From the NCBI GenBank assembly GCA_030823965.1, contig JAVBYP010000057.1:1-6185 (forward strand): DNA of 6,185 bases, given 5' to 3'. This DNA is from Sideroxydans sp. GTDB taxonomy: Bacteria > Pseudomonadota > Gammaproteobacteria > Burkholderiales > Gallionellaceae. Below are positions 6,014-6,185 of this stretch, piece by piece. The notes beneath the pieces were generated by a model that worked only from the letters and a program-made list of their open reading frames with translations, did no database searches and was not told the DNA's origin. Made by a program: the position numbers and the translations under genes. Position 1 is the stretch's first letter. Every line of letters starts with the position of its first letter.

Positions 6014-6185
6014 TCAAATCAGCACTTGTCGAGTGTCGAGTGCATATTGTTCGATCTGTTGTGCGATCGCTGGATCGATCATGACGTCAGGCTGCTTTCC
6101 ATGAGGACAGGCGAGCTTGGGCGTGGTACCGAAGACTCGGCAGATGAGCGGACGCTCTGCATACACCTCACACCCTTGCTTCCCT
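6014..6185 (-). CDS. YkgJ-family (UPF0153) cysteine-cluster protein, C-terminal part
   Basis: The minus strand is open from the window edge to a TGA at 6014-6016 and encodes the last 56 residues of a protein. The visible sequence contains GCEVYAERPLICRVFGTT followed by KLACPHGKQPD. The GCxVYxxRPxxCRxFG pattern with a following CP is the C-terminal signature of the YkgJ/UPF0153 family, small proteins with about eight conserved cysteines thought to bind zinc or an iron-sulfur cluster. The N-terminal cysteines lie beyond the window, so neither the start nor the full set can be checked. It converges on hypE, separated from it by repeat copy B, and is not part of the hyp operon. No function beyond family membership can be given. 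Confidence 0.75.
   Translation of the reverse strand, partial: GKQGCEVYAERPLICRVFGTTPKLACPHGKQPDVMIDPAIAQQIEQYALDTRQVLI

Overview
The window carries a hydrogenase-maturation (hyp) locus, most likely from a Gram-negative betaproteobacterium. The gene order hypA-hypB-hypF-hypC-hypD-hypE with a shortened HypF resembles what I recall of the hyp1 set of Ralstonia/Cupriavidus and of iron- and sulfur-oxidising Nitrosomonadales. The exact genus cannot be read from the sequence. No hydrogenase structural gene lies inside the window.

Layout. Positions 2-688 hold the 3' end of a GltD-like FAD/NAD(P) oxidoreductase fused to a C-terminal two-cluster ferredoxin domain. It is followed without any gap by hypA (688-1029), hypB (1029-1802) and a short hypF (1799-2914), each overlapping the next by 1 or 4 bases. 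A 141-bp palindromic repeat (2903-3043) supplies the hypF stop codon. A second tight gene block follows: a rhodanese-like lipoprotein (3071-3478), hypC (3486-3707), hypD (3704-4819) and hypE (4816-5865). The 142-bp inverted partner of the repeat (5866-6007) starts directly after the hypE stop. On the minus strand, 6014-6185 is the C-terminal part of a YkgJ-type cysteine-cluster protein that converges on hypE.

How the genes work together. From established knowledge, HypF and HypE make the cyanide ligands from carbamoyl phosphate, HypC and HypD assemble Fe(CN)2CO, and HypA and HypB insert nickel. Every Hyp protein here keeps its signature residues. The exception is HypF, which has only the Kae1-like carbamoyltransferase half and lacks the acylphosphatase, zinc-finger and YrdC-like parts. 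The upstream flavo-iron-sulfur protein probably moves electrons for the same hydrogenase system, but that is inference.

The most unusual points are the pair of MITE-like elements bracketing the rhodanese-hypCDE block in inverted orientation, the hypF stop codon lying inside one of them, and a periplasmic rhodanese-fold lipoprotein in a hyp operon whose catalytic cysteine is replaced by aspartate.
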